Source: CAZXEU01 sp965207385
Lineage (GTDB): Bacteria > Bacteroidota > Rhodothermia > Rhodothermales > Bin80
Assembly: GCA_965207385.1 (NCBI GenBank)
Contig: CBDBLZ010000014.1
Location: 27,371-91,370 of the forward strand
Length of the DNA: 64,000 nucleotides
Direction of reading: 5' to 3'
The notes below the pieces were generated by a model. That model searched no databases. It was not told where the DNA came from and was given only the letters and a program-made list of their open reading frames with translations. Below are positions 18,006 through 26,795 of this stretch, in pieces (within the stretch, counting starts at the first letter, position 1; the number at the start of each line of letters is the position of its first letter). The translations under genes were made by a program, and so were the position numbers.

Positions 18006-18717
18006 TCACCATCACGTCATACAGCGCATGCGTCCAGGCAGCAACGCCGAATCCACGCACCAGAAACACGACATTCAGGGCAAGCCCGAAAAGCGCCCGG
18101 TACAGGAAGGAGCCAAGCTCGAAGGCATCGCCGAGAGCGCCCACGTAATGGACCCCGCTGAATACCAGGGCTCCCAGAACCGCGGCAATGGCGTATGTAC
18201 CCACCCTGCCCATTTCCGGGACGATGCGAGTCAGCACTAGAAACAGCGTTCCGACAAGCAAGACGCGAAAGAGCAGTTCCTCGTACAATCCCGCCCCGAT
18301 CGAAAGCACCAGACCGGCCATAAGATCGGGTTCGTAGTTCTGCGCCGCGGCCATAAGGCGCTGGGTCAAATCGGACACGACCAGCGCCAAGAGCACCGCG
18401 TAAAAGGCACTTTCCGCCACTATCCAGAGCGCATAGCCCGGACGCAGCGGAATCTGCTTCTTTCTCTCGGCGATAAATACGGCCGTTCCAATACCTACTA
18501 CGACCAGCGCCGCAATCAGCGCTCCCCCGTCGCCCAGGCGCGGCATCACCCACTTCATCCATACTTCCGCGCTGATGCGAACCGGCTGCACCGCGTCGCG
18601 ATTGACCACCCTGATAAGGATCTCATACGCTGCCAGTAGGGGAAGCGCCATCAGGAAGCCGTACGTTGCCGTACGTGTTGCGGCGTGATATGCCCTCACA
18701 CGCGCCGGCCTATCCAT
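17989..18717 (-). CDS. CPBP-family intramembrane metalloprotease
   Basis: 242-residue polytopic membrane protein with the three CPBP (Abi/CAAX protease-like) motifs: EELLFR (Glu146, Glu147, Arg151), FSGVHYVG (His190) and AWTHALYD (His230). Members include Rce1-type proteases and bacterial proteins of mostly unknown substrate; some process bacteriocins or act in regulation. The start overlaps the stop of the upstream TPR gene by 8 bp, making it the last gene of the spoT-to-CPBP run. Confidence 0.87.
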   Translation of the reverse strand: MDRPARVRAYHAATRTATYGFLMALPLLAAYEILIRVVNRDAVQPVRISAEVWMKWVMPRLGDGGALIAALVVVGIGTAVFIAERKKQIPLRPGYALWIVAESAFYAVLLALVVSDLTQRLMAAAQNYEPDLMAGLVLSIGAGLYEELLFRVLLVGTLFLVLTRIVPEMGRVGTYAIAAVLGALVFSGVHYVGALGDAFELGSFLYRALFGLALNVVFLVRGFGVAAWTHALYDVMVITGAL

Positions 18718-19036
18718 TTTCCGGCTCCATCGTCTCTAGCGCTTCCCGAAGCTCCGCCAGATCCCTGTGCTGTCCTTCACGGGCAGCGGCGTCCATGCCA
18801 AGGCGAAAAACACGCGCCGCACGGGCACGGTTGCCCTGGGCCAGGTATAGCTTGCCCAGGTGGTAATACGTGCCCGTGTACTCAGGCTCGGCTGCCATGA
18901 GATCCTCGTAGTATGACCGCGCCAGGGCCAGCTCTCCACGTTTTGCATATTCCTGCGCCAGGGCAAAGCGCGTGAATGCGTCCTTGGGATCCGCCCGATA
19001 AAACTCAAGCAGCCTGGCGAGCCGGTCCTCCGCCAT
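18710..19036 (-). CDS. Small tetratricopeptide-repeat protein
   Basis: 108 residues beginning at the ATG at 19036, 5 bp after the TPM-protein stop. The longer open frame upstream is an Arg-rich shadow of the Gly-rich tail of that gene. Two to three TPR helices pairs are visible (DAFTRFALAQEYAKRGELA, TYYHLGKLYLAQGNRARAA), giving a cytosolic protein-interaction scaffold. No signal peptide is present. The partner is unknown, and the position between a TPM protein and a CPBP protease suggests an envelope-quality role. Confidence 0.75.
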   Translation of the reverse strand: MAEDRLARLLEFYRADPKDAFTRFALAQEYAKRGELALARSYYEDLMAAEPEYTGTYYHLGKLYLAQGNRARAARVFRLGMDAAAREGQHRDLAELREALETMEPENG

Positions 19037-19041
19037 GGCGG

Positions 19042-19836
19042 CTACCACCCTCCTCCTGCACCGCCGCCGCCAAATCCACCGCCGCCGAATCCTCCTCCAA
19101 AGCCGCCGCCGCCCAATCCCCCTCCGAAGCTTCCTCCCATTCCCCCGCCGCCTCGAAAGCCACTGCCGAGCGCAGCCCCGGCAATGAATGCCCACGGTAC
19201 GTCACTGCGACCTCGACCGCGGCCGCGGCCGCCACCGTGCCTTCCACCGGCAAAGGCACTCAGCAAGAGCACCACGACTATCAAGAAGAAAAGAACGCCG
19301 AATACGCTGTTACCCTGGGTACTGCCTGTCGGCGAACCATCGGCCGTGAATTCGCCTGCGGCGGCCCGCATGAGGGCTTCCGTTCCGAGAGCAAGACCCT
19401 CATAGAAACGACCTTGCCGGAAAAACGGCGTGATGACCTCGCGCACAATGCGTCCGGCCAGTGCATCGGGAATCGATCCCTCAAGCCCGTAGCCGGTGGC
19501 AATGAAGACCTTGCGATCATCCCTGGAAACCAGCACCACGGCACCATTGTCGGCCTCTCCCTGGCCCACACCCCACTGATCACCGAGCTGCGTGGCATAG
19601 GCAGCAATGTCCTCTCCACCCAGGTCCGGCAGGGTTACCACCACGATCTGCGTGGAGGTCGTGTCCGCATAATCACGCAGACGCCCGGTCAGGAGCTCTT
19701 CCTCGGTGCGCGAGAGCAGATCGCCCGCGTCCGTAACTATGGCCCCGGTGGGCGCAATAACCTGCACGCCCTGGGCATGGCCTGCGGTCGACACCAGCAG
19801 GCACGCCAGCAGCAGGTATGGTCTTTTCGGGATCAC
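19042..19836 (-). CDS. TPM-domain protein with Gly-rich tail (YgcG family)
   Basis: 264 residues. The signal peptide (about 1-21) is followed by a TPM domain (about 30-165; TSTQIVVVTLPDLGGEDI, RDDRKVFIATGYGLEGSIPD), one membrane helix (about 182-198), and a basic/glycine-rich tail with repeated GGGFGG units. TPM_phosphatase domains include plant TLP18.3 (acid phosphatase, photosystem II repair) and bacterial YgcG proteins of unclear function. The tail is typical of the family. The start overlaps the upstream lemA stop by 4 bp; lemA and TPM genes commonly travel together. Confidence 0.88.
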   Translation of the reverse strand: MIPKRPYLLLACLLVSTAGHAQGVQVIAPTGAIVTDAGDLLSRTEEELLTGRLRDYADTTSTQIVVVTLPDLGGEDIAAYATQLGDQWGVGQGEADNGAVVLVSRDDRKVFIATGYGLEGSIPDALAGRIVREVITPFFRQGRFYEGLALGTEALMRAAAGEFTADGSPTGSTQGNSVFGVLFFLIVVVLLLSAFAGGRHGGGRGRGRGRSDVPWAFIAGAALGSGFRGGGGMGGSFGGGLGGGGFGGGFGGGGFGGGGAGGGW

Positions 19837-20438
19837 GAGCTGAAGTCCACCGTCGGAGCTTGCTCAGCACCCTCTTCCGCTTCAAAGAAGGGCCGGCGGT
19901 CGTGGCCAAACATCCCGGCGACCAGCACGGCGGGAAAGCGTCGAATGCGCGTATTGTAACTGCGAACAGACTCGTTGTACCTGGTGCGGGCCACGTTTAT
20001 GCGGTTCTCGGTTCCTTCCAGTTGCACTTGCAGGTCGCGGAAAGCCTCGGTAGCCCGCAATTCGGGATAATTCTCGCTTACCACCAGAAGCCGGCCAAGT
20101 GCACCACCCAGCTGCGCCTGAGCCGCCTGAAAGGCCTGCAGTTTCGAAGGGTCCGTCAAGTCCTCCCCGCTTAGGGTAATGCCCGTCGCTTGCGCACGGG
20201 CCCGTGTAACAGATTCCAGGGTCTGACTTTCAAACTCGCTGGCTCCCCTAACCGTGTTAACCAGATTGGGAATCAGGTCGCTGCGGCGCTGGTAGGCGGT
20301 CTCGACGTTGCCCCAGGCTTCATCCAGGCTTTCTTCCTCCGAGACGAGACTGTTGTAGGTTCCAACCCCCATACAGCCACCAAAAACAGCTAGCAGCAGA
20401 ACGACAACCAGCCCAATAGATCCCGTGCTTCGAAACAT
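19833..20438 (-). CDS. lemA: LemA-family membrane protein
   Basis: 201 residues. One N-terminal helix (about 7-27) is followed by the LemA four-helix domain with YNSLVSEEESLDEAWGNVE, YQRRSDLIPNLVNTVRG and the late ENRINVARTRYNESVRSYN segment. LemA proteins are membrane-anchored with a periplasmic helical domain; the function is not well defined. It overlaps the TPM gene by 4 bp and starts 20 bp after ruvX, within the spoT operon. Confidence 0.93.
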   Translation of the reverse strand: MFRSTGSIGLVVVLLLAVFGGCMGVGTYNSLVSEEESLDEAWGNVETAYQRRSDLIPNLVNTVRGASEFESQTLESVTRARAQATGITLSGEDLTDPSKLQAFQAAQAQLGGALGRLLVVSENYPELRATEAFRDLQVQLEGTENRINVARTRYNESVRSYNTRIRRFPAVLVAGMFGHDRRPFFEAEEGAEQAPTVDFSS

Positions 20439-20458
20439 GGCAGATATTTTTCCTTTGC

Positions 20459-20899
20459 CTACGATGCGCCCGCATTGCGGTTTCGGGCCTGTGCGTCCAG
20501 GTACTCCTGCAGGATGATGCCCGCTGCCGCGGCGTCTACTCTTTCCCTGGAAACGGGCCGACCGGTGCCGCGCAAGACCTCTTTGGCCTCCTCCGACGTA
20601 TAGCGCTCATCCCACCTGATGAATTGTACCCCGGGAAGCTGCCTTCGCAGCCGGTTGATGTATTGCTGAACCCGCTCGGTTGCAATCCCCTCGCTGCCGT
20701 CTTCCATGAGCGGCCAACCCACAATAACGACTGCGATGCCCTCTTCGGCGTGCAGGCGCCCCAGCCGATTCGCGGCCTCTGACTGAGAAAACGTGCCGAA
20801 TGGCTGCGCGAACATCCGCATCGGATCCGCCAAAGCCAGTCCGACGCGCTTGGTACCAAAGTCCACGGATGCGACGCGACCGTCAATGGTGGTCTGCAT
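20459..20899 (-). CDS. ruvX: Putative pre-16S rRNA nuclease / Holliday junction resolvase YqgF
   Basis: 146-residue RNase H-fold nuclease of the YqgF/RuvX family. The catalytic Asp is in VASVDFGTKRVGLALADP; VIVGWPLMEDGS and WDERYTSEEA (second acidic site) follow, with the terminal Asp in RVDAAAAGIILQ. It processes the 5' end of 16S rRNA and/or resolves junctions. The ATG at 20899 is chosen because the family starts just before the first strand; it overlaps the HU gene by 17 bp. Confidence 0.9.
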   Translation of the reverse strand: MQTTIDGRVASVDFGTKRVGLALADPMRMFAQPFGTFSQSEAANRLGRLHAEEGIAVVIVGWPLMEDGSEGIATERVQQYINRLRRQLPGVQFIRWDERYTSEEAKEVLRGTGRPVSRERVDAAAAGIILQEYLDAQARNRNAGAS

Positions 20900-21248
20900 C
20901 GGCACTCGCTTCAGGAATCGAATACCTGAGCTCCCGCAGCGGCTTCTGTAGCCTTTCACGGATCCGCTTGCCAGGCTTGAAATGCGTCTTCCTGCGGCTA
21001 GGCACGAAAATGGTTTCGTTGGTCCTGGGATTGCGCGCCTTGGGCTTGGCTCTCGTCTTCTTTACCTCCAGCACACCGAAACCGCGCAGCTCGATGCGTA
21101 TCTCGGGATCCGCTTCCATCAGCATGTCAGCGAGAACCTCCAGGACTTCGTTCACCCACGACTCGCCTTCTTCAAGCCGAGTGCCCATGCGCGCCGCGAC
21201 CCGCCGCGAGACATCCTTCTTGACCATGGTAGCAACTTTCTCGCCCAT
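20883..21248 (-). CDS. HU/IHF-family DNA-binding protein
   Basis: 121-residue nucleoid protein. It has the HU fold with the beta-arm GFGVLEVKKTRAKPKARNPRT and an FKPGKRIRERL end. It is about 30 residues longer than standard HU because of a C-terminal extension (QKPLRELRYSIPEASADADHH, shown in part by its ends). HU bends and compacts DNA as a dimer. It lies between spoT and ruvX. A start at the internal ATG of MVKKDV would also fit. Confidence 0.9.
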   Translation of the reverse strand: MGEKVATMVKKDVSRRVAARMGTRLEEGESWVNEVLEVLADMLMEADPEIRIELRGFGVLEVKKTRAKPKARNPRTNETIFVPSRRKTHFKPGKRIRERLQKPLRELRYSIPEASADADHH

Positions 21249-21313
21249 CAGATTGTCGCCGGTTCAGATAGTGACCCGTACAAGCTACGAATACCGGAGA
21301 ACTACGTGCTCCG

Positions 21314-23545
21314 CTATTCTTCAAACCGGTAAACGCCATGGATGGAGTCGAGACCCTTCAGACGATCCATCAATCTGCGCAGGTGCTGCAGGTCACTTAC
21401 ATACAGCACGATGGTTCCTTCAAAAATACCGTCCCTCGTGTCCACGGTAATGGACCGTATGTTGGTTTTTAGGTTGCGGGAAATGACCGTCGTAAGATCA
21501 TGTACGATGCCCACGCGGTCCTCGCCCACCACGCGCAGGCCGGCTACAAAATGCACGTCCTTCTGCCGGCTCCAGTCACAGGCCTGTATGCGGTCAGCGT
21601 GGTTTACCAACAGGTGCGAAGCATTGCGGCAGCTGGTTCGATGAATCTTGATGGTGCCCGTCCGGCTCGCATACCCGAACACCGAGTCTCCCGGGATGGG
21701 ATTGCAGCACGCGGCATAGGAGACGGCCAGACCTGCCACCCGCTCCCCGTTGATTAGCAGCGCTCCCTGGCCCGTAAGGCGGGCGTGCTCCTGGAAGGCC
21801 TTGTATTCCTTGGCCGAGGCCTCACGCTCCGGCTCTTCCTCGGTGCGGATCTCGCCGGTCTTGACCAGGTGAACGAGCTCGCTGATGTCGAAGAGTCCGG
21901 AGGCAATTTCGTAGAACATCTGCTTCGGACTCTGATACCTGAATTTGTTGGCGTAGCGTACCAGGTCCGCTTCGCTAACGTTCAGCCGGGCCCTACGGGC
22001 CTTCTTCTCCCAAAGCCGTCGCCCGTAGCTTACAGCTACTCTCCGCTCCTCGTTGATCCAGTGACGGATGCGGCTTCTCGCCTTGTGGGTGACCACAAAC
22101 TTGATCCAGTCCGGATTGGGCGTCTGCTTCTTGGACGTAATGATTTCCACCTGGTCGCCGCTCTTCAGTTGATGCGACAGCGGCACCATCTTGCCGTTGA
22201 CCTTGGCTCCTATGCATTGGAAGCCGACGTCCGTGTGAATCTGGAAGGCAAAGTCTACGGGAGTGGCCTTGGTCGGCAGGGTCTTGAGATCTCCCCTCGG
22301 CGTAAATACGTAAATCTCGTCCGTATAGAGGTTTAGACTGAATTCCTGCACGAACTCCGCGGCATGATCTGCGTCCGGGTTCTCAATCAGGTCCTTGACC
22401 CAGGCCAGGAACTGGTCCATTTCCTGGTCGGTCTTGTCCACGCCTTCCTTGTACTTCCAGTGGGCCGCCACGCCACGCTCGGCCACTTCGTGCATCTCCA
22501 TCGTCCTTATCTGCACTTCGACCTTGCGCCCTCCCGGACCCAGGACCGTGGTATGCAGGCTCTGGTAACCGTTTGACTTGGGCACCGAAATAAAATCCCT
22601 GAAGCGCTCCGGAAGGGGCTGGTACAGATCCGTGACGATCGAATAGACCCTCCAGCAATCCTCCTTGCCCAGGCGGCCGGTCGACTTCAGTACCACGCGG
22701 ATGGCGAACAGGTCATAGATTTCTTCTATGGGCTTGTCCTGCGCCTTCATCTTGCGATAGATCGACTGCACATTCTTCGATCTGCCGTAGATGTCGAATT
22801 CAAAGCCGTAGGCCAGCAGCCGCTCCTTGACAGGAGCAATGAAGCTCTTAATGTACGCGGCGCGTTCCTGCCTGGTGGCCTTGAGACCTCGTACGATTCC
22901 ATAGTAGGCCTCCTTTTCAAGCACGCGGAGGGACAAATCCTCCAGCTCGTTCTTGATGGTTTGCAACCCGAATCGATGCGCAAGCGGCGCGAAAAGCATG
23001 GCCGTTTCCGAGGCAACCTTGAGCTGCTTGCGTTCGGGCAGGGAATCGAGCGTACGCATGTTGTGCAGCCGATCGGCAAACTTGACCAGGATCACCCGCA
23101 CGTCCTGGGCCATGGAGAGCATGAGCTTCCGGACATTCTCCGCCTGCCCCAGCCCCCAGGTCGCGAAAACGCCGCGTATTTTGGTCAGCCCGTCAATGAG
23201 CATGGCAAGCGTTTCCCCGAATTCGGACCGGATAAGCTCCAGCGTAACCTCGGTGTCCTCTACCACGTCATGCAAGAGTGCCGCGGCCACACTGGTGTCA
23301 TCGAAGCCGATGTCACGGGCCACGATCTTGGCCACTTCAATCGGATGGATCATGTAGGGCTCGCCGGACCTGCGGAAATCGTTGCGGTGCGCCCAGTAGC
23401 TAAGCCGGAATGCTCGTTGGATCATGTCCTCGTCCACCCTGGTCAGGCGCTGGCGACACATGTCAAGGAGCTCATCGAGCGAGTGCTCGAATGATTCCGG
23501 TATCGTCACGCCGGCGCTTCTGACTATGGCCGAGGTCTTGAGCAT
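21314..23545 (-). CDS. spoT: Bifunctional (p)ppGpp synthetase/hydrolase (RSH)
   Basis: 743-residue long RelA/SpoT homologue. The domains run in order. The HD hydrolase has HPIE (67-70) and HDVVEDT (92-98), so it is likely active. The synthetase (about 240-370) has GRSKNVQSIYRKM and NGYQSLHTTVLGPGG. The TGS domain (about 405-470) begins with DEIYVFTPRGDLKTLPT. A conserved helical/zinc-finger region has YAACCNPIPGD. The C-terminal ACT domain has GLRVVGEDRVGIVHDLTTVIS. The enzyme sets the alarmone level in response to starvation. It is the first gene of a minus-strand run with HU, ruvX, lemA and others, downstream of the terminator that ends the ribosomal superoperon. A near-match to TAnnTTTG (TACTCTTG) lies about 40 bp upstream. 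Confidence 0.95.
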   Translation of the reverse strand: MLKTSAIVRSAGVTIPESFEHSLDELLDMCRQRLTRVDEDMIQRAFRLSYWAHRNDFRRSGEPYMIHPIEVAKIVARDIGFDDTSVAAALLHDVVEDTEVTLELIRSEFGETLAMLIDGLTKIRGVFATWGLGQAENVRKLMLSMAQDVRVILVKFADRLHNMRTLDSLPERKQLKVASETAMLFAPLAHRFGLQTIKNELEDLSLRVLEKEAYYGIVRGLKATRQERAAYIKSFIAPVKERLLAYGFEFDIYGRSKNVQSIYRKMKAQDKPIEEIYDLFAIRVVLKSTGRLGKEDCWRVYSIVTDLYQPLPERFRDFISVPKSNGYQSLHTTVLGPGGRKVEVQIRTMEMHEVAERGVAAHWKYKEGVDKTDQEMDQFLAWVKDLIENPDADHAAEFVQEFSLNLYTDEIYVFTPRGDLKTLPTKATPVDFAFQIHTDVGFQCIGAKVNGKMVPLSHQLKSGDQVEIITSKKQTPNPDWIKFVVTHKARSRIRHWINEERRVAVSYGRRLWEKKARRARLNVSEADLVRYANKFRYQSPKQMFYEIASGLFDISELVHLVKTGEIRTEEEPEREASAKEYKAFQEHARLTGQGALLINGERVAGLAVSYAACCNPIPGDSVFGYASRTGTIKIHRTSCRNASHLLVNHADRIQACDWSRQKDVHFVAGLRVVGEDRVGIVHDLTTVISRNLKTNIRSITVDTRDGIFEGTIVLYVSDLQHLRRLMDRLKGLDSIHGVYRFEE

Positions 23546-23608
23546 GGTGCAAGGGTGGACATATTCTCAACAAGAGTAGCCACGAGCGGTTTCCCGACGG
23601 GGCAGCCA

Positions 23609-23642
23609 CAAAAAAACCCGGCAAGGCTGGCACCTCCCGGGT
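23609..23642 (-). terminator. Intrinsic terminator of the ribosomal superoperon
   Basis: Read on the minus strand, ACCCGG and CCGGGT (23637-23642 and 23616-23621) pair around a 15-nt loop and run directly into seven T residues (23610-23616). It lies about 25 bp past the rplQ stop and is the clearest rho-independent terminator in the window, closing a run of ribosomal genes about 19 kb long. Confidence 0.85.
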
Positions 23643-23665
23643 CCGGTTGTCCGCGTGGAATGCTC

Positions 23666-24118
23666 CTATTCGGAGTCTTCCTCGAGGGGTGGAGCTTCAG
23701 AGCGCCGTCCGCTGCGCCTGGTGCGGCGACGCCGAGACCGCCGCGTCTCCACCTCGGAATCATTGAAGTCCACGAGCTCCAGCACGGCCATCTCGGCTCC
23801 GTCCCCGCTACGCTGGCCAAGTTTGACGACGCGCGTATAGCCACCCGGCCGATCGCCCACACGCTCGGCTACTTCCGAAAAAAGCTCGGCCGTAGCGTGC
23901 TTGTCACGCAATCGCCGGAAGACGTTGCGCCGGTTGTGTGTCGTATCCTCCTTGGACCTTGTAATGAGCGGCTCCACGAATACCCGGGTCGCCCTCGCCT
24001 TGGCAAGCGTGGTGCGAATTCGCTTGTGGAGGATCAAGGCCCCGGAGAGCGCAGCGAGCGTTGCTGCGCGGTGGGAATTCGTCCGACCAAGCTTGTGACC
24101 CTTCCTGGCATGTCGCAT
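23666..24118 (-). CDS. rplQ: 50S ribosomal protein L17
   Basis: L17 lines the polypeptide exit region of the large subunit. The family core (about 1-118) is clear: MRHARKGHKLGRTNSHR, ALILHKRIRTTLAKA, then RLRDKHATAELF and GGYTRVVKLGQRSGDGAEMA. The protein is 150 residues, with an extra 30-residue tail that is first Arg-rich and then acidic. It is the last gene of the superoperon, 16 bp after rpoA. Confidence 0.97.
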   Translation of the reverse strand: MRHARKGHKLGRTNSHRAATLAALSGALILHKRIRTTLAKARATRVFVEPLITRSKEDTTHNRRNVFRRLRDKHATAELFSEVAERVGDRPGGYTRVVKLGQRSGDGAEMAVLELVDFNDSEVETRRSRRRRTRRSGRRSEAPPLEEDSE

Positions 24119-24134
24119 GATCCTTACCTCGCAG

Positions 24135-25115
24135 TCAGGCTTCGTCCTCTTCGTAGGGCGTTACATCCATGCCGAAATTCAGGCCCCGGTCTTCCAGCAC
24201 TACCACGAGTTCCTGAAGCGATTTGCGCCCGAAATTGCGGAACTTCAGCATCTCCTGCTCACCGCGTCGCACAAGGTCACCGATGGTCTTGATGTTGGCG
24301 GCCTTGAGACAATTCTGTGCCCGTACGGACAATTCCAGATCTTCGACAGACTGCGCCAGCATCTCCCGGGTGCGCTGCGACTGGGCATCTATCGTGCCGG
24401 ACTTCATGGCGGCAATCGGGACGGCGTCCATGGAGAGAAACAGATTGACGTGGTCCCGAAGGATCAAGGCAGCCTGCGTAAGTGCCTCGTCGGGCTGCAC
24501 GGATCCGTCCGTGGAGATCTCGATCTCCAGGCGCTCGTAATTGATCTTCTGCCCCACCCGCGTCGGCTTGACCGTATAGCGCACGTTCCTGATCGGCGTA
24601 TACACGGCGTCAATGGCTATAACGCCGATCGGGTCGTCCGCCCGCTTGTTCTCGTCGGCCGGTACGTAGCCTCGGCCCTGCTCTACGCGCAGCTCCACGG
24701 CAAAGCTGGCTTCCGGACCCAGCGTGGCAATGTGATGGTCGGGATTCAGCACCTCGTATTCAGAGGTGGCCTCGTCCAGATCACCGGCGGTCCACGCGCC
24801 GGGACCCTTGACGCGCAAGTGGATTGCGCCGCTTGCGTAGTCCCGCGCCTTGAAGCGAACACCCTTCAGATTGAGGATGATATCCGCTACGTCCTCGGTC
24901 ACGCCGGCAATGGTGGAGAATTCGTGCTGCACGCCGTCGATCCTTACTGCCGTGACCACGACACCCTTCAGAGAGGACAGCAGAACGCGGCGAAGCGCGT
25001 TGCCAATTGTGACGCCGAAGCCGCGCTCCAGCGGCTGGATCACGAAACTCCCATAAGACCGGGTTGCTTTCTGTGCAAAGACGCCTTCGGGCATCTGGAT
25101 TCCGTAGTCGCTCAT
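24135..25115 (-). CDS. rpoA: RNA polymerase alpha subunit
   Basis: 326 residues. The N-terminal dimerisation/assembly domain (about 1-230) has GFGVTIGNALRRVLLSSLKG. After a linker, the C-terminal domain (about 250-310) has SVRAQNCLKAANIKTIGDLV and FGRKSLQEL, which contacts UP elements and activators. Its position between rpsD and rplQ is the standard alpha operon order. Confidence 0.98.
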   Translation of the reverse strand: MSDYGIQMPEGVFAQKATRSYGSFVIQPLERGFGVTIGNALRRVLLSSLKGVVVTAVRIDGVQHEFSTIAGVTEDVADIILNLKGVRFKARDYASGAIHLRVKGPGAWTAGDLDEATSEYEVLNPDHHIATLGPEASFAVELRVEQGRGYVPADENKRADDPIGVIAIDAVYTPIRNVRYTVKPTRVGQKINYERLEIEISTDGSVQPDEALTQAALILRDHVNLFLSMDAVPIAAMKSGTIDAQSQRTREMLAQSVEDLELSVRAQNCLKAANIKTIGDLVRRGEQEMLKFRNFGRKSLQELVVVLEDRGLNFGMDVTPYEEDEA

Positions 25116-25144
25116 TGTAATCGGGTTAGGAGAAAGGACTGCTC

Positions 25145-25747
25145 CTACTTGGAATACAACTCGACGATGAGTTGCTCTTTGATGTTTTCCGGGATGTCGG
25201 CCCGGCTGGGATAGTCCAGGAATTTGCCCCTAAGCTGCCTGCGCTCCAGTTCCAGCCAGGGGAAGGAGCGGCGATGCAGACGGACATTGTCATGGAAGAT
25301 GCCGGACTGCCGGCTCCTGGGCCGGACCGTCAATATGTCGCCAGGACGCAATTGGAAGGACGGAATGTTCACCACGCGGTCGTTGACCATGATGTGGCCA
25401 TGCGTGACGAACTGGCGGGCCTGTCGCCGCGTGGCACCAATGCCCAGACGAAAAACGGTGTTGTCGAGACGTGCCTCGAGGAATCGGAGCAGGTTCTCAC
25501 CCGTGACGCCCTTCTTGCGGGCCGCCTTTTCGAACAGGTTGCGAAACTGGCGCTCAAGCATGCCATAGGTGTGCTTCGCCTTCTGCTTTTCCTTGAGCTG
25601 CACTGCATACTCGCTTTCACGGCGCCGCCGCGCGCGGCCGTGCTGGCCCGGCGGGTTGGGCTTGCGCTCCAGTGCCTTGCTCGGGCCGAAAATAGGCTCC
25701 TTGAACCGTCGCGCAATCTTTTGCTTGGGGCCTCTGTAACGGGCCAT
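25145..25747 (-). CDS. rpsD: 30S ribosomal protein S4
   Basis: 200 residues. It binds 16S rRNA early in assembly and in many bacteria represses the alpha operon. The S4 N-terminal domain and S4 RNA-binding domain are visible (RLDNTVFRLGIGATRRQARQ, FVTHGHIMVNDRVVNIPS). No zinc-binding cysteine cluster is present at the N-terminus. The upstream sequence has no Shine-Dalgarno-like motif. Confidence 0.97.
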   Translation of the reverse strand: MARYRGPKQKIARRFKEPIFGPSKALERKPNPPGQHGRARRRRESEYAVQLKEKQKAKHTYGMLERQFRNLFEKAARKKGVTGENLLRFLEARLDNTVFRLGIGATRRQARQFVTHGHIMVNDRVVNIPSFQLRPGDILTVRPRSRQSGIFHDNVRLHRRSFPWLELERRQLRGKFLDYPSRADIPENIKEQLIVELYSK

Positions 25748-25780
25748 GTCAGTGATACCTGCCGTTTGAGGGATGAAACA

Positions 25781-26188
25781 TCAAACGCGCCGCCTCTTCG
25801 GAGGCCGGCAGCCGTTGTGCGGTATGGGCGTGATGTCCCGAATGGCCGCTATCTCCAGTCCCGAGGTTGACAGCGCCCTGATGGCAGACTCCCGACCGGA
25901 GCCGGGACCCTTCACGTACACTTCCACACGGCGCAGTCCCAGATCATAGGCTTCCTTGGCGGCCGTCGTAGAGGCCACTTGCGCCGCGTAAGGCGTACTC
26001 TTGCGGCTTCCCTTGAAGCCTTCCTTGCCGGAACTGGACCAGGAAATACAGTTGCCGTACTGGTCCGTGACCGTAATGATTACGTTGTTGAATGTGGAGC
26101 GGATGAATACCATGCCGTTGGATTCCACCACGACATTCTTCCTGCGTACCCGTGCGGTGCGCTGTCGCCTGACCTGCCGTTTTGCCAT
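25781..26188 (-). CDS. rpsK: 30S ribosomal protein S11
   Basis: 135 residues, forming part of the platform near the mRNA exit. The family signature is present in STFNNVIITVTDQYGNCISW, SSGKEGFKGSRKSTPYAAQ and the C-terminal DITPIPHNGCRPPKRRRV. It follows rpsM by 15 bp. Confidence 0.97.
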   Translation of the reverse strand: MAKRQVRRQRTARVRRKNVVVESNGMVFIRSTFNNVIITVTDQYGNCISWSSSGKEGFKGSRKSTPYAAQVASTTAAKEAYDLGLRRVEVYVKGPGSGRESAIRALSTSGLEIAAIRDITPIPHNGCRPPKRRRV

Positions 26189-26203
26189 TTGGGAATGCCG
26201 GAT

Positions 26204-26584
26204 TTATTTGCGTGGCGCCTTCTTCTTGCCCGCAACCGTCTTCTTGCGCCCCTTGCGCGTGCGCGCATTGGTTTGCGTTCGCTGGCCCCGAACGGGCAAT
26301 CCGCGACGATGCCGCAGTCCCCGGTAGGAACCGATGTCCATCAGCCGCTTGATGTTCATGTGCACCTCGGAGCGGAGCGGCCCCTCGACCAGATAGTGAT
26401 CCTCCACCAATCTGCGAACCTTCTTGGTCTGGTCCTCCGTCCACTCTTCCGGGTGCCGGTCAGGATCGAGGCCCACGCGCTCCAGGATTTCCACGGCTCT
26501 CGACCTACCGATGCCGTATATCGCCGTAAGCGCTATTTCGCCGCGCTTGCGAGGAGGAACATCTACTCCCGCTATTCTTGGCAT
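26204..26584 (-). CDS. rpsM: 30S ribosomal protein S13
   Basis: 126 residues, a head protein contacting the P-site tRNA and the L5 bridge. It starts MPRIAGVDVPPRKRGEIALT, has YGIGRSRAVEIL and the RGLRHRRGLPVRGQRTQTNA segment, and ends in a basic tail of K/R/A residues. Confidence 0.97.
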   Translation of the reverse strand: MPRIAGVDVPPRKRGEIALTAIYGIGRSRAVEILERVGLDPDRHPEEWTEDQTKKVRRLVEDHYLVEGPLRSEVHMNIKRLMDIGSYRGLRHRRGLPVRGQRTQTNARTRKGRKKTVAGKKKAPRK

Positions 26585-26607
26585 AATGCTACCTCGGCCG
26601 GGGGCTC

Positions 26608-26724
26608 CTAACCCTGACGCTGCTTGTTTCGGGGGTTCTTTTTGTTAATGACGTAGAGGCGACCCTTACGGCGGACAATCTTGTCGTCCGAACTCCGCTT
26701 CTTGATACTCGCTCGTACTTTCAT
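26608..26724 (-). CDS. rpmJ: 50S ribosomal protein L36 (zinc-free type)
   Basis: 38 codons: MKVRASIKKRSSDDKIV at the start and NKKNPRNKQRQG at the end. The canonical form binds zinc through a CxxC...C...H set. Here the cysteine positions are Ser/Asp and Asn/Lys, so it is a C-minus form like those of Bacteroidota. It lies between infA and rpsM as in most bacteria. Confidence 0.95.
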   Translation of the reverse strand: MKVRASIKKRSSDDKIVRRKGRLYVINKKNPRNKQRQG

Positions 26725-26795
26725 GGCCGTCGTGATTGGTCTACAGAGAGGCGCTCAAGCCGAATAGTACGCTGGCACCAGCTATTGGTTCACAG

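Noticed and set aside
19042..19180. Gly-rich repeated codons as a DNA repeat
   Set aside because: The repetition is the ordinary Gly-rich tail of TPM-domain proteins and needs no separate repeat feature.
24117..25214. 365-codon plus-strand open frame over rpoA
   Set aside because: Shadow of rpoA, caused by GC-rich codon use.
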